Assembly (NCBI RefSeq): GCF_003054555.1
Contig: NZ_CP026304.1
Span: forward strand, 1,240,001-1,304,000
Length of the DNA stretch: 64,000 nucleotides
DNA from: Streptomyces lunaelactis
GTDB taxonomy: Bacteria; Actinomycetota; Actinomycetes; Streptomycetales; Streptomycetaceae
Reading direction: 5' to 3'
The notes under the pieces were generated by a model. The model was not told the DNA's origin, ran no database searches, and saw only the letters and a list, made by a program, of their open reading frames with translations. Positions 43,294-53,413 of the stretch are shown in pieces (the stretch's first letter is position 1; each line of letters begins with the position of its first letter). The position numbers and the translations under genes were made by a program.

Positions 43294-43331
43294 GAACTGC
43301 CCCCGGTCGCTGCCGCGGCCGGGGGCAGTTC
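43294..43331 (+). terminator. Rho-independent terminator after pfkA
   Basis: GAACTGCCCCCGG (43294-43306) pairs perfectly with CCGGGGGCAGTTC (43319-43331) across a 12-base loop, 31 bases after the pfkA stop, followed by TACTCT. Confidence 0.85.
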
Positions 43332-43402
43332 TACTCTGGTGCGGACAACCGGTACGAAACAGGTCCGGTCGTCTTCAGGAACGTCCCGGCGGGAGTGCAC
43401 AG

Positions 43403-44356
43403 ATGGATCACAGCGGGCACGGCATGACGATGGATCTGCCGCCGTTCACGCTGGGGCGGGGGCTCGAATTCTCACCGGATCCGTTCTTCCTGATCGCCTG
43501 TCTGCTGGGTCTTGCCCTGTACGGCTGGGGCGTGCTGCGGTTGCGCAGGCGCGGTGACAGCTGGCCGGTCAGCCGCACGGTCTTCTTCACCGTCGGCGTC
43601 CTGAGCGTGGCGCTGGTGATGTGCACCAAGCTCAATGACTACGGCATGGTCATGTTCAGCGTGCACATGGTGCAGCACATGGTGATCAGCATGCTCTCCC
43701 CCATCGTGCTGCTGCTGGGCGCGCCGGTGACGCTGGCGCTGCGCGCGCTGCCGGTCGCGAGCCGTCGTGGCAGCAAGGGGCCGCGCGAGCTGCTGCTGGC
43801 CCTGCTGCACAGCCGCTGTCTGCGGATCGTCACGCACCCCGCCTTCACCATCCCGCTCTTCATCGCGAGCCTCTACGGGCTCTACTTCACTCCTCTCTTC
43901 GACTTCCTGATGGAGTCCGGGACCGGGCATGCGGCGATGATGGTGCACTTCCTGGCGGTGGGCCTGGTCTTCTTCTGGCCGATCATGGGCGTCGATCCCG
44001 GGCCGCACCGGCCCGGCTATGTGATCCGGATGCTGGAGCTCTTCGCGGGCATGCCGTTCCACGCCTTCTTCGGCATCGCCCTGATGATGGCGACCGAGCC
44101 GATGATCAAGGCCTACGAGAACCCGCCGGCCTCGCTCGGCATCGACGCGCTCGCTGATCAGAACGCTGCCGGCGGCATCGCCTGGGCGTTCAGTGAGATC
44201 CCGTCGGTGCTGGTTCTCATCGCGCTGGTCTTCCAGTGGTACCGCTCGGAGCAGCGGCAGGCGAAGCGTCTGGACCGGGCCGCCGACCGGGACGGGGACA
44301 AGGAGCTGCAGGCGTACAACGCCTATCTCGCTTCGCTCCAGACGCGCGGACGGTAG
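43403..44356 (+). CDS. CtaG-like cytochrome c oxidase assembly membrane protein
   Basis: The 317-residue integral membrane protein has about seven helices and the caa3_CtaG pattern: SVHMVQHMVISMLSPIVLLL, VTHPAFTIPLFIASLYGLYF, MVHFLAVGLVFFWPIMGVDP and AGMPFHAFFGIALM. Members are involved in copper handling or assembly of caa3-type oxidase. The His-Met-rich N-terminus (DHSGHGMTMD) may bind copper. It is followed after 63 bases by a very small membrane protein in the same direction. Confidence 0.87.
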   Translation: MDHSGHGMTMDLPPFTLGRGLEFSPDPFFLIACLLGLALYGWGVLRLRRRGDSWPVSRTVFFTVGVLSVALVMCTKLNDYGMVMFSVHMVQHMVISMLSPIVLLLGAPVTLALRALPVASRRGSKGPRELLLALLHSRCLRIVTHPAFTIPLFIASLYGLYFTPLFDFLMESGTGHAAMMVHFLAVGLVFFWPIMGVDPGPHRPGYVIRMLELFAGMPFHAFFGIALMMATEPMIKAYENPPASLGIDALADQNAAGGIAWAFSEIPSVLVLIALVFQWYRSEQRQAKRLDRAADRDGDKELQAYNAYLASLQTRGR

Positions 44357-44419
44357 CGCGAGGCCCTCCTGTCGGGTGACGATGAGGGCGACGGCCGCGG
44401 CCGTCGGAGGAGGGCGCGC

Positions 44420-44578
44420 ATGTCCGGATCCACGAAGGCGATGGGAGTGCTCACCGTCGGGACCCTGGTGGTCGTGACGGCCTATTCGGCGGCACTCGGA
44501 AGCAACGGCTGGCTCTGGTTCGGCTGGGTGGTACTCGGGCTTGTGACGATCGGGGTGGTCGCTTCGCGCGGCAACTGA
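44420..44578 (+). CDS. Very small membrane protein (52 residues)
   Basis: A good ribosome binding site (GGAGGAGG) lies 6 bases before ATG 44420. The 52 residues contain two hydrophobic helices, VLTVGTLVVVTAYSAALG and WFGWVVLGLVTIGVVA, separated by the short turn SNGWL, with short polar ends (MSGSTK and SRGN). I recognise no family, but the start signal and hydrophobic pattern argue for a real gene. It follows the CtaG-like gene by 63 bases and may work with it in the membrane. Confidence 0.72.
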   Translation: MSGSTKAMGVLTVGTLVVVTAYSAALGSNGWLWFGWVVLGLVTIGVVASRGN

Positions 44579-44621
44579 TCCGGCGGGCGGCAGCCCCGAG
44601 GCGTCACAGCGGTGAGAGGCG

Positions 44622-45038
44622 TCAGAAACGGAAGACGGCTCCGGTCGCCGCGTCGAGCTCGCACGCGTTCGCATAGGTCTTGTGCCAGGCGGTGAGGCGG
44701 CCGCGCCAGGTACCGGTCGCACCGACCGTGACCGGATCGAACCTCTTGTCGCACGGATGCGGGTCGCCGGGCAGCACATCCAGGTCTCCGCGCGCGACGG
44801 AGAGCGCCCTGCAGGCGGCCGCGGCGTGCGGGTGCGGCCCGCCGGGCTTGACGGGGCACTGCAGCAGGACCCCGCGGATCCACGTGTTGTCGGCCCCGGA
44901 CAGGGTGAGGAACAGGCCCGGGGCGGGCTTGGGCGCCTCGCCGACAGCGGGTGCGACGTGCGCGGGTGCGGCATGCGCGGGCACGCCTGCGACGAGGGCG
45001 ACCAGGGCGGCTGCGGCGAGGGTGGCCATGCGGTGCAT
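44622..45038 (-). CDS. Secreted SSI-family protease inhibitor with P1 Lys
   Basis: A Sec signal peptide (MHRMATLAAAALVALVAGVPAHA) precedes a mature domain of the Streptomyces subtilisin inhibitor family: LTLSGADNTWIRGVLLQC, ACRALSVARGDLDVL, PCDKRFDPVTV, TWRGRLTAW and the end ANACELDAATGAVFRF. Both disulfides are kept (four Cys). In SSI the reactive site is CPM-VYDP; here it is CDK-RFDP, so P1 is Lys, predicting inhibition of trypsin-like rather than subtilisin-like proteases. The N-terminal strand is Pro-rich and shorter than in SSI. It may control a secreted trypsin-like protease. Confidence 0.88.
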   Translation of the reverse strand: MHRMATLAAAALVALVAGVPAHAAPAHVAPAVGEAPKPAPGLFLTLSGADNTWIRGVLLQCPVKPGGPHPHAAAACRALSVARGDLDVLPGDPHPCDKRFDPVTVGATGTWRGRLTAWHKTYANACELDAATGAVFRF

Positions 45039-45315
45039 CCGGTACTCCTGTGGCTCGGGGACGAGGCCAGGGCACCCTCCGGTCTCGGCGCGGGCAAGCG
45101 GCCGCGCCGCCGGGTAACACGTACGGGCGCCGCGGATCGCCCGTACGGCCGGTATGACACACCGTCACAAGGTCGACTTCGAGTCGTCGCGTGTCCGGTC
45201 GCAGACGCTTACACGGGGCGGCACCTGCCCATACACTGACCTCTCCCGAGACGCCCAATGACCTGGCACAACGCACCCCTGATGCCTGTCCGGACAGAGT
45301 GAGGAGCACCCTTAC

Positions 45316-46023
45316 GTGTTCTACTACGTGCTCAAATACGTCATTCTGGGGCCGCTGTTGCGGTTGCTGTTCCGCCCCAGGATCGAGGGACTCGAGCACA
45401 TCCCGGCCGAGGGCGCTGCGATCGTCGCGGGTAATCATCTGTCGTTCTCGGACCACTTTCTGATGCCGGCGATCATCAAACGGCGTATCACCTTCCTTGC
45501 GAAGGCCGAGTACTTCACCGGGCCCGGCATGAAGGGACGGCTGACCGCCGCGTTCTTCCGCAGCGCGGGACAGATCCCGGTGGACCGCTCCGGCAAGGAG
45601 GCCGGCCAGGCGGCCATCCGCGAGGGGCTCGGGGTGCTCAGCAAGGGCGAGCTGCTGGGGATCTACCCCGAGGGCACGCGGTCCCACGACGGCCGGCTCT
45701 ACAAGGGCAAGGTCGGCGTCGCCGTGATGGCGCTGCGGGCGCAGGCTCCGGTGGTGCCGTGCGCGATGGTGGGCACCTTCGAGATCCAGCCGCCCGGGCA
45801 GGTCCTGCCGAAGGTCAAGCGGGTCACCGTCCGCTTCGGCGAGCCGATGGATTTCTCGCGGTACGCGGGCATGGAGAACGAGAAGGCCGCGATCCGCGCC
45901 ATCACCGACGAGATCATGTACGCGATCCTCGAGCTGTCCGGTCAGGAGTACGTGGACCGCTACGCCGCCGAGGTGAAGGCCGAGCTGGAGCCGCCGAAGA
46001 AGTTCCCGCGGCGCCGAAGCTGA
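45316..46023 (+). CDS. plsC: 1-acyl-sn-glycerol-3-phosphate acyltransferase (PlsC)
   Basis: The 235-residue protein has the acyltransferase boxes: AGNHLSFSDHFLMP (HxxxxD), AAFFRSAGQIPVDRSG, YPEGTRSHDGRLYKGK (EGTR) and the late VVPCAMVGTFEIQP. An N-terminal hydrophobic stretch (FYYVLKYVILGPLLRLLF) anchors it to the membrane. It makes phosphatidic acid by acylating lysophosphatidate; a different acceptor cannot be excluded as Streptomyces has several paralogues. GAGGAG lies upstream of GTG 45316. Confidence 0.9.
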   Translation: MFYYVLKYVILGPLLRLLFRPRIEGLEHIPAEGAAIVAGNHLSFSDHFLMPAIIKRRITFLAKAEYFTGPGMKGRLTAAFFRSAGQIPVDRSGKEAGQAAIREGLGVLSKGELLGIYPEGTRSHDGRLYKGKVGVAVMALRAQAPVVPCAMVGTFEIQPPGQVLPKVKRVTVRFGEPMDFSRYAGMENEKAAIRAITDEIMYAILELSGQEYVDRYAAEVKAELEPPKKFPRRRS

Positions 46024-46080
46024 GAGCGGATCCGCGCTCGGCGAACTCGCCCGGGCCCGGCATCCCCGCGCGCCCACCCG

Positions 46081-46520
46081 GTGCATGTCTCCAATCTCGC
46101 CGAGCTGATCCGGCTGGCGGCGCTCAGGCCGGGCTCGCGGGTGCTCAACGCGGGCGACCCGGAGGTGCCGACGGCCGCCGAGATCGGTACGGCGATCGAC
46201 GGGATGCTCGGCCGGCGGAGCGAGACCTGCTGATCGAGGGCGGCTCCCCGACGGGGTCCGTCGGGTTGACACCATGGGGGCTCGAGCATCCGGTGGTGTA
46301 CGACATCGCGGCGGCTGAGCGCGAACTGGGCTACCGCCCCGTCACCACGTACGAGGATTCACTGGCCGCCACCGTCGAGTGGCTCGTCGAGCAGCTGCAC
46401 GGCAAGGAATGGACGGACGCCTTCCCGAAGATGGCCGCGCAGTACGCTCCGTTCGGTGACCTCTTCGGCTACGCGGACGAGGACGCCTGGCTGGAGCAGC
46501 ACGGACGGGGAGCGAAGTGA
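46081..46520 (+). pseudogene. Truncated and frameshifted NAD-dependent epimerase/dehydratase
   Basis: From 46081 the frame reads VHVSNLAELIRLAALRPGSR and continues with VLNAGDPEVPTAAEIGTAID, the C-terminal part of an extended SDR epimerase. It runs into TGA at 46231-46233. From about 46215 the next frame continues the same protein (LLIEGGSPTGSVGLTPWG, then VYDIAAAERELGYRPVTTYE and AATVEWLVEQLHG) to TGA at 46518-46520. A one-base shift around 46210-46225 therefore breaks it, and the N-terminal Rossmann domain is missing altogether. The tail overlaps the YbaK gene start (GTGA), suggesting the former operon partner. Confidence 0.8.
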
Positions 46521-47005
46521 GCGAACAGCACGACACCTACGCCAAGTTGATCGCGCTGCTGGACGAGCGCGGTGCGGTGCACCGGATCATCGAGCACGAG
46601 GAGCAGGGCGCGACCGAGGCGGTCAGCGCGCTGCGCGGGAACACCCTGGCGCAGGCCGCCAAGTGCATCGTCGTGATGGTGAAGACCGGCAAGAAGGAGA
46701 AGCGGTACGTCCTGGCCGTGGTGCCGGGCGACCGGAGGGTGGATCTGGGCGCGGTGAAGGGGCTTCTCGGCGGTACGTACGCCGGGTTCGCGACTCCGGA
46801 GGTGGCGGAGCGGCTGGCCCGCAGCGTGAGCGGCACCATCCTGCCGTTCTCCTTCGACCCCGAGCTCGAACTGATCGTGGATCCGGCCCTGTTGGAGCAT
46901 GAGGAGATCTTCTTCAACGCGGCACGGCTGGACCGTTCGCTGGCGCTGCGCACCGCCGACTACGTGTCGGTCGCGGAGCCGCGGACGGCGGACATCGCGG
47001 GCTGA
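46517..47005 (+). CDS. YbaK/EbsC-family aminoacyl-tRNA deacylase
   Basis: This 162-residue protein is a single YbaK/ProX-like editing domain: HRIIEHEEQGATEAVSALRG, LAQAAKCIVVMVKTGKKEKR with the conserved Lys, and VVPGDRRVDLGAVKGLLGG, ATPEVAERL and GTILPFSF. Such proteins hydrolyse mischarged Cys-tRNA(Pro) or related species. The GTG start overlaps the stop of the broken epimerase, so translation may originally have been coupled. A strong hairpin follows the stop. Confidence 0.85.
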   Translation: MSEQHDTYAKLIALLDERGAVHRIIEHEEQGATEAVSALRGNTLAQAAKCIVVMVKTGKKEKRYVLAVVPGDRRVDLGAVKGLLGGTYAGFATPEVAERLARSVSGTILPFSFDPELELIVDPALLEHEEIFFNAARLDRSLALRTADYVSVAEPRTADIAG

Positions 47006-47023
47006 AGCACCGGGTGCACAGCA

Positions 47024-47055
47024 GGGAGGGGCGGCCGTGACCGGCCGCCCCTCCC
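47024..47055. terminator. Bidirectional terminator between the YbaK-type and tap genes
   Basis: GGGAGGGGCGGCCG and its exact complement form a 14-bp stem with a TGAC loop, placed between convergent genes. Beyond it GCCTTACGGCTT is repeated twice 20 bases apart, the second at the stop codon of the aminopeptidase gene. Confidence 0.82.
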
Positions 47056-47089
47056 CGTATTACTGAGCCTTACGGCTTATTGCTGCGCC

Positions 47090-48667
47090 TTACGGCTTCG
47101 GCGTGGCGTGCGGGGCGCACGTCACATCGCGGCTGTCCAGCTTGCCGCTGAGCAGGTAGGCGTCCACCCGCTCGTTGATGCACGGGTTGACCAGGCCGGT
47201 CACACCATGCGAACCGGCGTCCTTCTCGATGATCAGACGCGAGCCCTCGAAACGCTTGTGCAGCTCGACGGCGCCCTCGAACGGGGTGGCGGCGTCACGG
47301 GTGGCCTGCACGATCAGAACGGGCGGCAGACCCTTGCCGGTCCTGACGTTCAGCGGGGTCTGCTGCTTGGCGCCCCAGGTGGCGCAGGGCAGGTTCATCC
47401 AGGCGTTCGACCAGGTCAGGAACGGGTAGTCCTGGTGGAGCCGGGTGTTGTCCCGGTCCCACTTCTTCCAGCTGGTCGGCCACTTGGCGTCGGCGCACTC
47501 GACGGCCGTGTAGACGGCGTTGCCGTTCTCCGAGGCGATGTTGCCCGCGGTGTCCGACATATCGGGGGCCGCGGCGTCGACGATGGCCTGCGTGTCACCG
47601 GCGAGGTACTTGCTCCAGGTGGAGGCCACCGGGACCCACGCGGAGTCGTAGTACGGAGCTCCCTGGAAGAGCCCGAGGAGCTCGGCGGGGCCCACGACGC
47701 CACCGATCGGGTTCTTCTTGGCGGTGGCACGCAGCTTGACCCACTGCTGCTCGACCTTCTCCGGGGTGTTGCCGATGTGGAAGGTGGCGTCGTTCTTGGC
47801 GACCCACGCCTTCCAGTCGTCCCAGCGCATCTGGAAGGCGACGTCCTGGTCGAGGTTGGCCTCGTACCAGATCTTCTCCCGCGACGGGTTGACCACACTG
47901 TCGACGATCATGCGCCGGACGTGGCTCGGGAACAGCGTCCCGTAGACCGCGCCCAGGTAGGTGCCGTAGGAGACGCCCAGGAAGTTGAGCTTCTTCTCAC
48001 CGAGAGCGGCCCGGATGACATCCAGGTCGCGCGCGGTGTTCGGCGTCGTCATGTGCGCCAGCATCCAGCCGCTGCGCTCGGCGCACCCGTCCGCGTACTC
48101 TGCGGCGAGCTTGCGCTGTGCGCGCTTGTCGGCCTCGCTGTCGGGCACCGGGTCGGCCTTCGGCGCCTTGACGAACTCCTGCGGGTCGACGCAGGAGATG
48201 GGCGTCGAGTGGCCGACGCCCCGCGGGTCGAAGCCCACGAAGTCGTACGCCTTCGCGGTCTTGGCCCAGAGCGGGTTCTTGTTGGTGACCCGGGTCGGGA
48301 AGCGCATGCCCGAGCCGCCGGGGCCGCCCGGGTTGTAGACCAGAGCGCCCTGGCGCTCCGCCTTGGTGCCCGTGTTGCCGATCCGGTCGACGGCTATCTT
48401 GATCTGCTTGCCGTTCGGCCGTGCGTAGTCGAGCGGAACGCTCACCTCGCCACACTGGATGGGCTTGGCGAAGCCCCAGTCCGCCGGGCAGTCCGCCCAG
48501 TCGATGCCCTTCTTGGCTGCACGCTCGGCAGCGACCTGAACGCCGCGCGCCTGTGACCAGCCGCTGTGGCGGCTTTCGGCGTTGGCGGCCGGAGCCGCGA
48601 TCGCGCCCGTTATGAGGGTGCCCGCGATCAGAGTGCCGGCCGAGCCGAGCACTGCTGTGCGTCTCAC
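47090..48667 (-). CDS. Secreted tripeptidyl aminopeptidase (alpha/beta hydrolase)
   Basis: The 525-residue product begins with a signal peptide (RRTAVLGSAGTLIAGTLITG, then AIAAPAANAES). The mature enzyme has GALVYNPGGPGGSGM (oxyanion region), FVGFDPRGVGHSTPISCVD, and the nucleophile elbow LGVSYGTYLGAVYG, with the C-terminal TAP-like domain including VLIVQATRDAATPFEGA (catalytic Asp) and DAGSHGVT (catalytic His). Family members release N-terminal tripeptides from secreted proteins and are coregulated with SSI-type inhibitors in some species; an SSI gene lies 2 kb away. GTG 48667 follows GGGGAG by 6 bases. Confidence 0.9.
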   Translation of the reverse strand: MRRTAVLGSAGTLIAGTLITGAIAAPAANAESRHSGWSQARGVQVAAERAAKKGIDWADCPADWGFAKPIQCGEVSVPLDYARPNGKQIKIAVDRIGNTGTKAERQGALVYNPGGPGGSGMRFPTRVTNKNPLWAKTAKAYDFVGFDPRGVGHSTPISCVDPQEFVKAPKADPVPDSEADKRAQRKLAAEYADGCAERSGWMLAHMTTPNTARDLDVIRAALGEKKLNFLGVSYGTYLGAVYGTLFPSHVRRMIVDSVVNPSREKIWYEANLDQDVAFQMRWDDWKAWVAKNDATFHIGNTPEKVEQQWVKLRATAKKNPIGGVVGPAELLGLFQGAPYYDSAWVPVASTWSKYLAGDTQAIVDAAAPDMSDTAGNIASENGNAVYTAVECADAKWPTSWKKWDRDNTRLHQDYPFLTWSNAWMNLPCATWGAKQQTPLNVRTGKGLPPVLIVQATRDAATPFEGAVELHKRFEGSRLIIEKDAGSHGVTGLVNPCINERVDAYLLSGKLDSRDVTCAPHATPKP

Positions 48668-48817
48668 GTAGAACTCCCCCTTCTGTTGTCGAGTTCTCCG
48701 GGGGATCCTTTCGTCTGCGGGGCTGCCGGGAACAGGTCGTACGGCTGTTTCTTTGCCGAACCAATAACCGGTATGCGGTGTCCCGCTGAGCGGTGCACCG
48801 AAATGCCCCTGGATGTA

Positions 48818-49554
48818 CTACGCGGGCAGTTCTGTGTGCAGCACCTCGTCGAGTACGCGGCGCAGTTCACGGGCGTCCGGCGCAACGACGGTGACCAGCA
48901 GGGCAGGACCGGCGAGCGGAGTGAGAGCGGCGGTCTCCCCCAGCAGCCGGGGCTCGGCGGGCTTCTCCTCGAACGCGGGGTCCACGATGAGGAGTTGACC
49001 CACCGCCCGGTGCCCGCCGAGCACAGCACCGCCGTCCCAGCCGCCGGTGGCGCCCGGGCCGTAGCCGAGCTCCTGGTCCAGCAGAGGGCGTCCGGCGCGG
49101 TGGACGGTGAGGCGGGTGGTGAGGCTGCCGGGCTGCTCGCCGTACCGCCCCAGGATCTGCTCCTCGCGCAGTACCAGCCGTGCGGTGGCGGCGAGTTCGA
49201 CCCGGGTGCGCATGCGCAGATCGCTGCCGTACGCCGAGATCAGCTGCTCCGGCAGCCAGCGCAGCTCGGCGTGCTCGCCCACGGTCAACCGCACGTCGTA
49301 GCGGGCCTGTTCGGGCGTCCGTCCGGGCAGGGCGATGGTCGCGGCGGCGGAGTCGACGGCGAGCCGTGCCCCTTCCCGCACCTCGGCCTCGATGGCGAGC
49401 CGGTCGCCGCCGAGCGGTGCGCTCATCGCGCCGACGACGGTGACCCGGGTGCAGGGGCCGGTGGCCCGGGTGCGGCGCAGTGCGAGCGGCCCGTCGCTCT
49501 CCAGCACCGGCAGTCCGTCGCGGGTGGCGACGACACGGGCTGTGGCCCGGACGC

Positions 49555-49558
<4 letters not shown>
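48818..49558 (-). CDS. ureD: Urease accessory protein UreD (UreH)
   Basis: The 246-residue protein shows UreD features: [60 protein letters not shown] and [16 protein letters not shown]. It forms the scaffold with UreF and UreG that delivers nickel and CO2 to the apo-urease active site. It is the last gene of the ureABCFGD operon, and its ATG overlaps the ureG stop (ATGA). Confidence 0.93.
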
Positions 49559-50232
<674 letters not shown>

Positions 50233-50251
50233 GGTGCGGCTCCTGTCGGTC

Positions 50252-50926
50252 CTACGAGGCGAAGAGGCGTACGGGCCAGGCGGCGTGCGCCTGCGCGGTG
50301 ATGTCGAGCAGCGGGGCACAGGCGGCGGGCAGCGCGTCGAGCCCTTCGACGGCCGCATCGGCAGCCGCCCGCGCGGCCTGGGCGGCGACGGCGTCGAGTT
50401 CGGGCGCCAGCCGGGCCAGGACCGCGGTGGCCTGGAAGGGGTCGAGGCTGAGGAGGCGTACCGCCGCGGTGGCCGGGCCGCTGACCGCCTCGTACAGCAC
50501 ACAGTGCGCGGCGTCCTCGGGCCCGAGCCCGGCGGAGCGGGCGGCGAGCCCGAGCACGATGGGCTGGTGTGCGCCGCGCGGGCGGGCCGCGGCGAGTGCG
50601 TCGAGCTCCTGGCTCGGCCAGGTGGCGCGGGCGGCGCGCATCATCTGCCGGCCGAGCTTCCGGGCGGTGGTCCGCAGGGCGGGCGAGGGCGTACGCGCGT
50701 CGGCGGCCTCGTCGAGTTCCAGCGGGTCGAGGCCCAGGGTGGCCGCGGCGGCGAGTGCCGCCGAGGTGAGGCCGGCGGTGTGCAGCCGGCCCCGGCAGAA
50801 GTCCGCCAGACTGTGGGCATCGCGTATCCGTCCCGCCTTGACGGCCGGTTCGGCGCCGCCGGAGTGGGCGTGGCCGCCGGCGGGGAACCGGCCGTCGGCG
50901 AGGACGAGCAGGGCAGCGCGGCTCAT
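50252..50926 (-). CDS. ureF: Urease accessory protein UreF
   Basis: The 224-residue helical protein has the usual opening [20 protein letters not shown] and the terminal [15 protein letters not shown] segment. It links UreD with UreG and acts as a fidelity check on GTP hydrolysis in the activation complex. It starts 10 bases after ureC ends. Confidence 0.93.
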   Translation of the reverse strand: MSRAALLVLADGRFPAGGHAHSGGAEPAVKAGRIRDAHSLADFCRGRLHTAGLTSAALAAAATLGLDPLELDEAADARTPSPALRTTARKLGRQMMRAARATWPSQELDALAAARPRGAHQPIVLGLAARSAGLGPEDAAHCVLYEAVSGPATAAVRLLSLDPFQATAVLARLAPELDAVAAQAARAAADAAVEGLDALPAACAPLLDITAQAHAAWPVRLFAS

Positions 50927-50936
50927 GGCGTACTCA

Positions 50937-52658
50937 TCAGAACAGGAAGTAGCGCTGGGCCATGGGCAGTTCCGCGGCCGGCGCGGGCTCCACCGGCTCG
51001 CCGTCGATCGTCACCGTGAAGGTGTCGGCGTCGACCTCGACGCGCGGCAGTGCGTCGTTCTCCCGCATATCGGCCTTGGTGAGCTGCCGGGTGTTGGCGA
51101 TGGGCAGGAACTTCTTGGCCAGGCCGAGTCGTTCGGGCAGCCCGTCCTCGATCGCCGCCCCTGCGACGAAGTTGAACGAGCCCGCCGCCGCTGCCCGCCC
51201 CAGCGCACCGAACATCGGGCGCGGCAGCACCGGCTGCGGGGTCGGGATGGAGGCGTTGGCGTCGCCCATCTGCGCGTACGCGATCTGCCCGCCCTTGATG
51301 ACGAGCTGCGGCTTGACACCGAAGAAGGCCGGGTCCCAGAGCACCAGGTCGGCGAGTTTGCCGGTCTCGACCGAGCCGATCTCGCGGTCGAGGCCCTGCG
51401 CGACCGCCGGGTTGATCGTGTATTTGGCGACATAGCGACGTGCGCGGTGGTTGTCGGCGCGGCCGTCGCCGGGCAGTGCGCCACGGCGCTTCTTCATGAC
51501 GTGCGCGGTCTGCCAGGTGCGCATGATCACTTCGCCGATGCGCCCCATCGCCTGGGAGTCGGAGGAGATGATCGAGATGGCGCCGAGGTCGTGCAGTATG
51601 TCCTCGGCCGCGATGGTGGAGGGCCTGATCCGGGACTCGGCGAAAGCGAGATCCTCGGGCACCGCCGGGTTGAGGTGGTGGCAGACCATCAGCATGTCGA
51701 GGTGTTCCTCGATGGTGTTGACGGTGTGCGGCCGGGTCGGGTTGGTGGAGCTGGGCAGGACATACGGCTCGGAGACCACGGTGATGATGTCCGGTGCGTG
51801 CCCGCCGCCGGCGCCCTCGGTGTGGTACGCGTGGATCGTGCGGCCCGCGATGGCTGCGAGGGTGTCGCCGACGAAGCCCGCCTCGTTCAGGGTGTCCGTG
51901 TGAATGGCGAGCTGCGCGCCGGTCTCTTCGCAGACGCTCAGGCAGGCGTCGATGACGGCGGGGGTCGCGCCCCAGTCCTCGTGGATCTTGAACCCGAGTG
52001 CCCCGCCGCGCAGTTGGGAGTGCATGGCCTCGCGGGACATGGTGTTGCCCTTGCCGAGGAGCCCGATGTTGACGGGCAGGGAGTCCATCGCCTCGAACAT
52101 CCGGGCAAGGTGCCAGGGACCCGGGGTGATGGTGGTGGCCTTGGTGCCCTCGGCCGGTCCGGTGCCGCCGCCGACGAGCGTGGTGACGCCGGTCGCGAGC
52201 GCCTGGTCGATGATGGTCGGCGAGATGAAGTGGACGTGCGCGTCGATGGCGCCCGCGGTGACGATCTTCCCGTTCCCGGCGATGACTTCGGTCTCGGGAC
52301 CGATGACGAGATCGGGGTGCACGCCGTCCATGGTGTCGGGGTTGCCGGCCTTGCCGATCCCGGTGATCCGGCCGTCGCGGATGCCGATGTCGGCCTTGAC
52401 GATGCCCCAGTGGTCGACGATCACGGCGCCGGTGACGACGGTGTCGGGTGCGCCTTCGGCCCGGGTCGTACGGGACTGGCCCATCGACTCGCGGATCACC
52501 TTGCCGCCGCCGAACACGGCCTCGTCGCCCGCGAGTCCGGGCCCGCCGGAGCGGTCCTCCTCGATCTCGACGAGCAGGTCGGTGTCGGCGAGCCGGATGC
52601 GGTCGCCGGTGGTGGGGCCGAAGAGATCGGCGTACACGGCGCGGTTCAGCTCACGCAT
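50937..52658 (-). CDS. ureC: Urease alpha subunit
   Basis: This 573-residue subunit holds the dinickel active site: [12 protein letters not shown] (metal His pair), [15 protein letters not shown] (the Lys that is carbamylated), [27 protein letters not shown] (His ligands), MVCHHLNP (mobile-flap catalytic His) and [10 protein letters not shown] (metal Asp). All ligands are present, so it should be active. It hydrolyses urea to ammonia and carbamate. Its start overlaps the end of ureB by 8 bases. Confidence 0.97.
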   Translation of the reverse strand: MRELNRAVYADLFGPTTGDRIRLADTDLLVEIEEDRSGGPGLAGDEAVFGGGKVIRESMGQSRTTRAEGAPDTVVTGAVIVDHWGIVKADIGIRDGRITGIGKAGNPDTMDGVHPDLVIGPETEVIAGNGKIVTAGAIDAHVHFISPTIIDQALATGVTTLVGGGTGPAEGTKATTITPGPWHLARMFEAMDSLPVNIGLLGKGNTMSREAMHSQLRGGALGFKIHEDWGATPAVIDACLSVCEETGAQLAIHTDTLNEAGFVGDTLAAIAGRTIHAYHTEGAGGGHAPDIITVVSEPYVLPSSTNPTRPHTVNTIEEHLDMLMVCHHLNPAVPEDLAFAESRIRPSTIAAEDILHDLGAISIISSDSQAMGRIGEVIMRTWQTAHVMKKRRGALPGDGRADNHRARRYVAKYTINPAVAQGLDREIGSVETGKLADLVLWDPAFFGVKPQLVIKGGQIAYAQMGDANASIPTPQPVLPRPMFGALGRAAAAGSFNFVAGAAIEDGLPERLGLAKKFLPIANTRQLTKADMRENDALPRVEVDADTFTVTIDGEPVEPAPAAELPMAQRYFLF

Positions 52659-52962
52659 CGAGAGGACCTCCGGTCTCTCCCCGCAGCCCCGGGACGGTGC
52701 GCAGCCCGGCGAGGGGGACGAGTTCGACGTCGACGGGGATACCGGGCTCGAAGCGCACGGCGGTTCCGGCGGCGATGTTCAGTCGCTTGCCGCGCGCGGC
52801 GGCGCGGTCGAAGTCCAGACCCGGGTTCGCCTCGGCGAAGTGGTAGTGGGAGCCGACCTGGACGGGCCGGTCGGCGGCGTTGACGACCGCGAGGCGGGTG
52901 ACCTCGCGGCCCTCGTTCAGGGCGATGGGCCCGTCGCCGTAAAGGATCTCTCCGGGAATCAT
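52651..52962 (-). CDS. ureB: Urease beta subunit
   Basis: The 103-residue subunit opens with [20 protein letters not shown] and includes [20 protein letters not shown] and [17 protein letters not shown], which define UreB. It forms the small beta domain that stabilises the UreC active-site flap. ATG 52962 starts 11 bases after ureA ends, and its end overlaps ureC. Confidence 0.96.
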   Translation of the reverse strand: MIPGEILYGDGPIALNEGREVTRLAVVNAADRPVQVGSHYHFAEANPGLDFDRAAARGKRLNIAAGTAVRFEPGIPVDVELVPLAGLRTVPGLRGETGGPLDA

Positions 52963-52973
52963 CCTCGTACCCC

Positions 52974-53276
52974 TCAGACGATCGGGTCGTGGACGGTGAC
53001 GAGCTTGGTGCCGTCCGGGAAGGTCGCCTCGACCTGGATGTCGTGGATCATCTCGGGGATGCCGTCCATGACGTCGGCGCGATCGAGGACCTTGCGGCCC
53101 GAGGCCATGAGCTCGGCGACGGTGCGGCCGTCCCTCGCGCCCTCGAGGATGTGCGAGGTGATCAGGGCGACGGACTCGGGGTGGTTCAGCCGCAGTCCGC
53201 GTGCCCGGCGCTTCTCCGCCACGTCGGCGGCCACATGGATGAGCAGGCGTTCCTGCTCGTGCGGAGAGAGTTGCAC
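52974..53276 (-). CDS. ureA: Urease gamma subunit
   Basis: The 100-residue subunit has [59 protein letters not shown] and the end [15 protein letters not shown], all diagnostic of UreA. It is the first gene of the operon ureABCFGD. Upstream at 53338-53352 a short inverted repeat TCAAC-N5-GTTGA is a possible operator. Confidence 0.96.
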   Translation of the reverse strand: MQLSPHEQERLLIHVAADVAEKRRARGLRLNHPESVALITSHILEGARDGRTVAELMASGRKVLDRADVMDGIPEMIHDIQVEATFPDGTKLVTVHDPIV

Positions 53277-53337
53277 GCGTCCACCTCACTGTCGTCCGGA
53301 CCGGACCCGCCTGGGCGCGGCGGGACCCTCACTCGCT

Positions 53338-53352
53338 TCAACACTCTGTTGA
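53338..53352. promoter_or_regulatory. Short inverted repeat upstream of ureA
   Basis: TCAAC and GTTGA flank a 5-base spacer (ACTCT), about 62 bases before the ureA start. A nearby AACGTTCAA-like word (minus strand, about 53393-53385) could be a second half-site. A role in nitrogen or nickel regulation is guesswork. Confidence 0.3.
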
Positions 53353-53413
53353 CCAATGCATGAGTGCCTTGAGGCGAGCGGTTGAACGTTAGGCGGGAAG
53401 TTTTTCCACCGCG

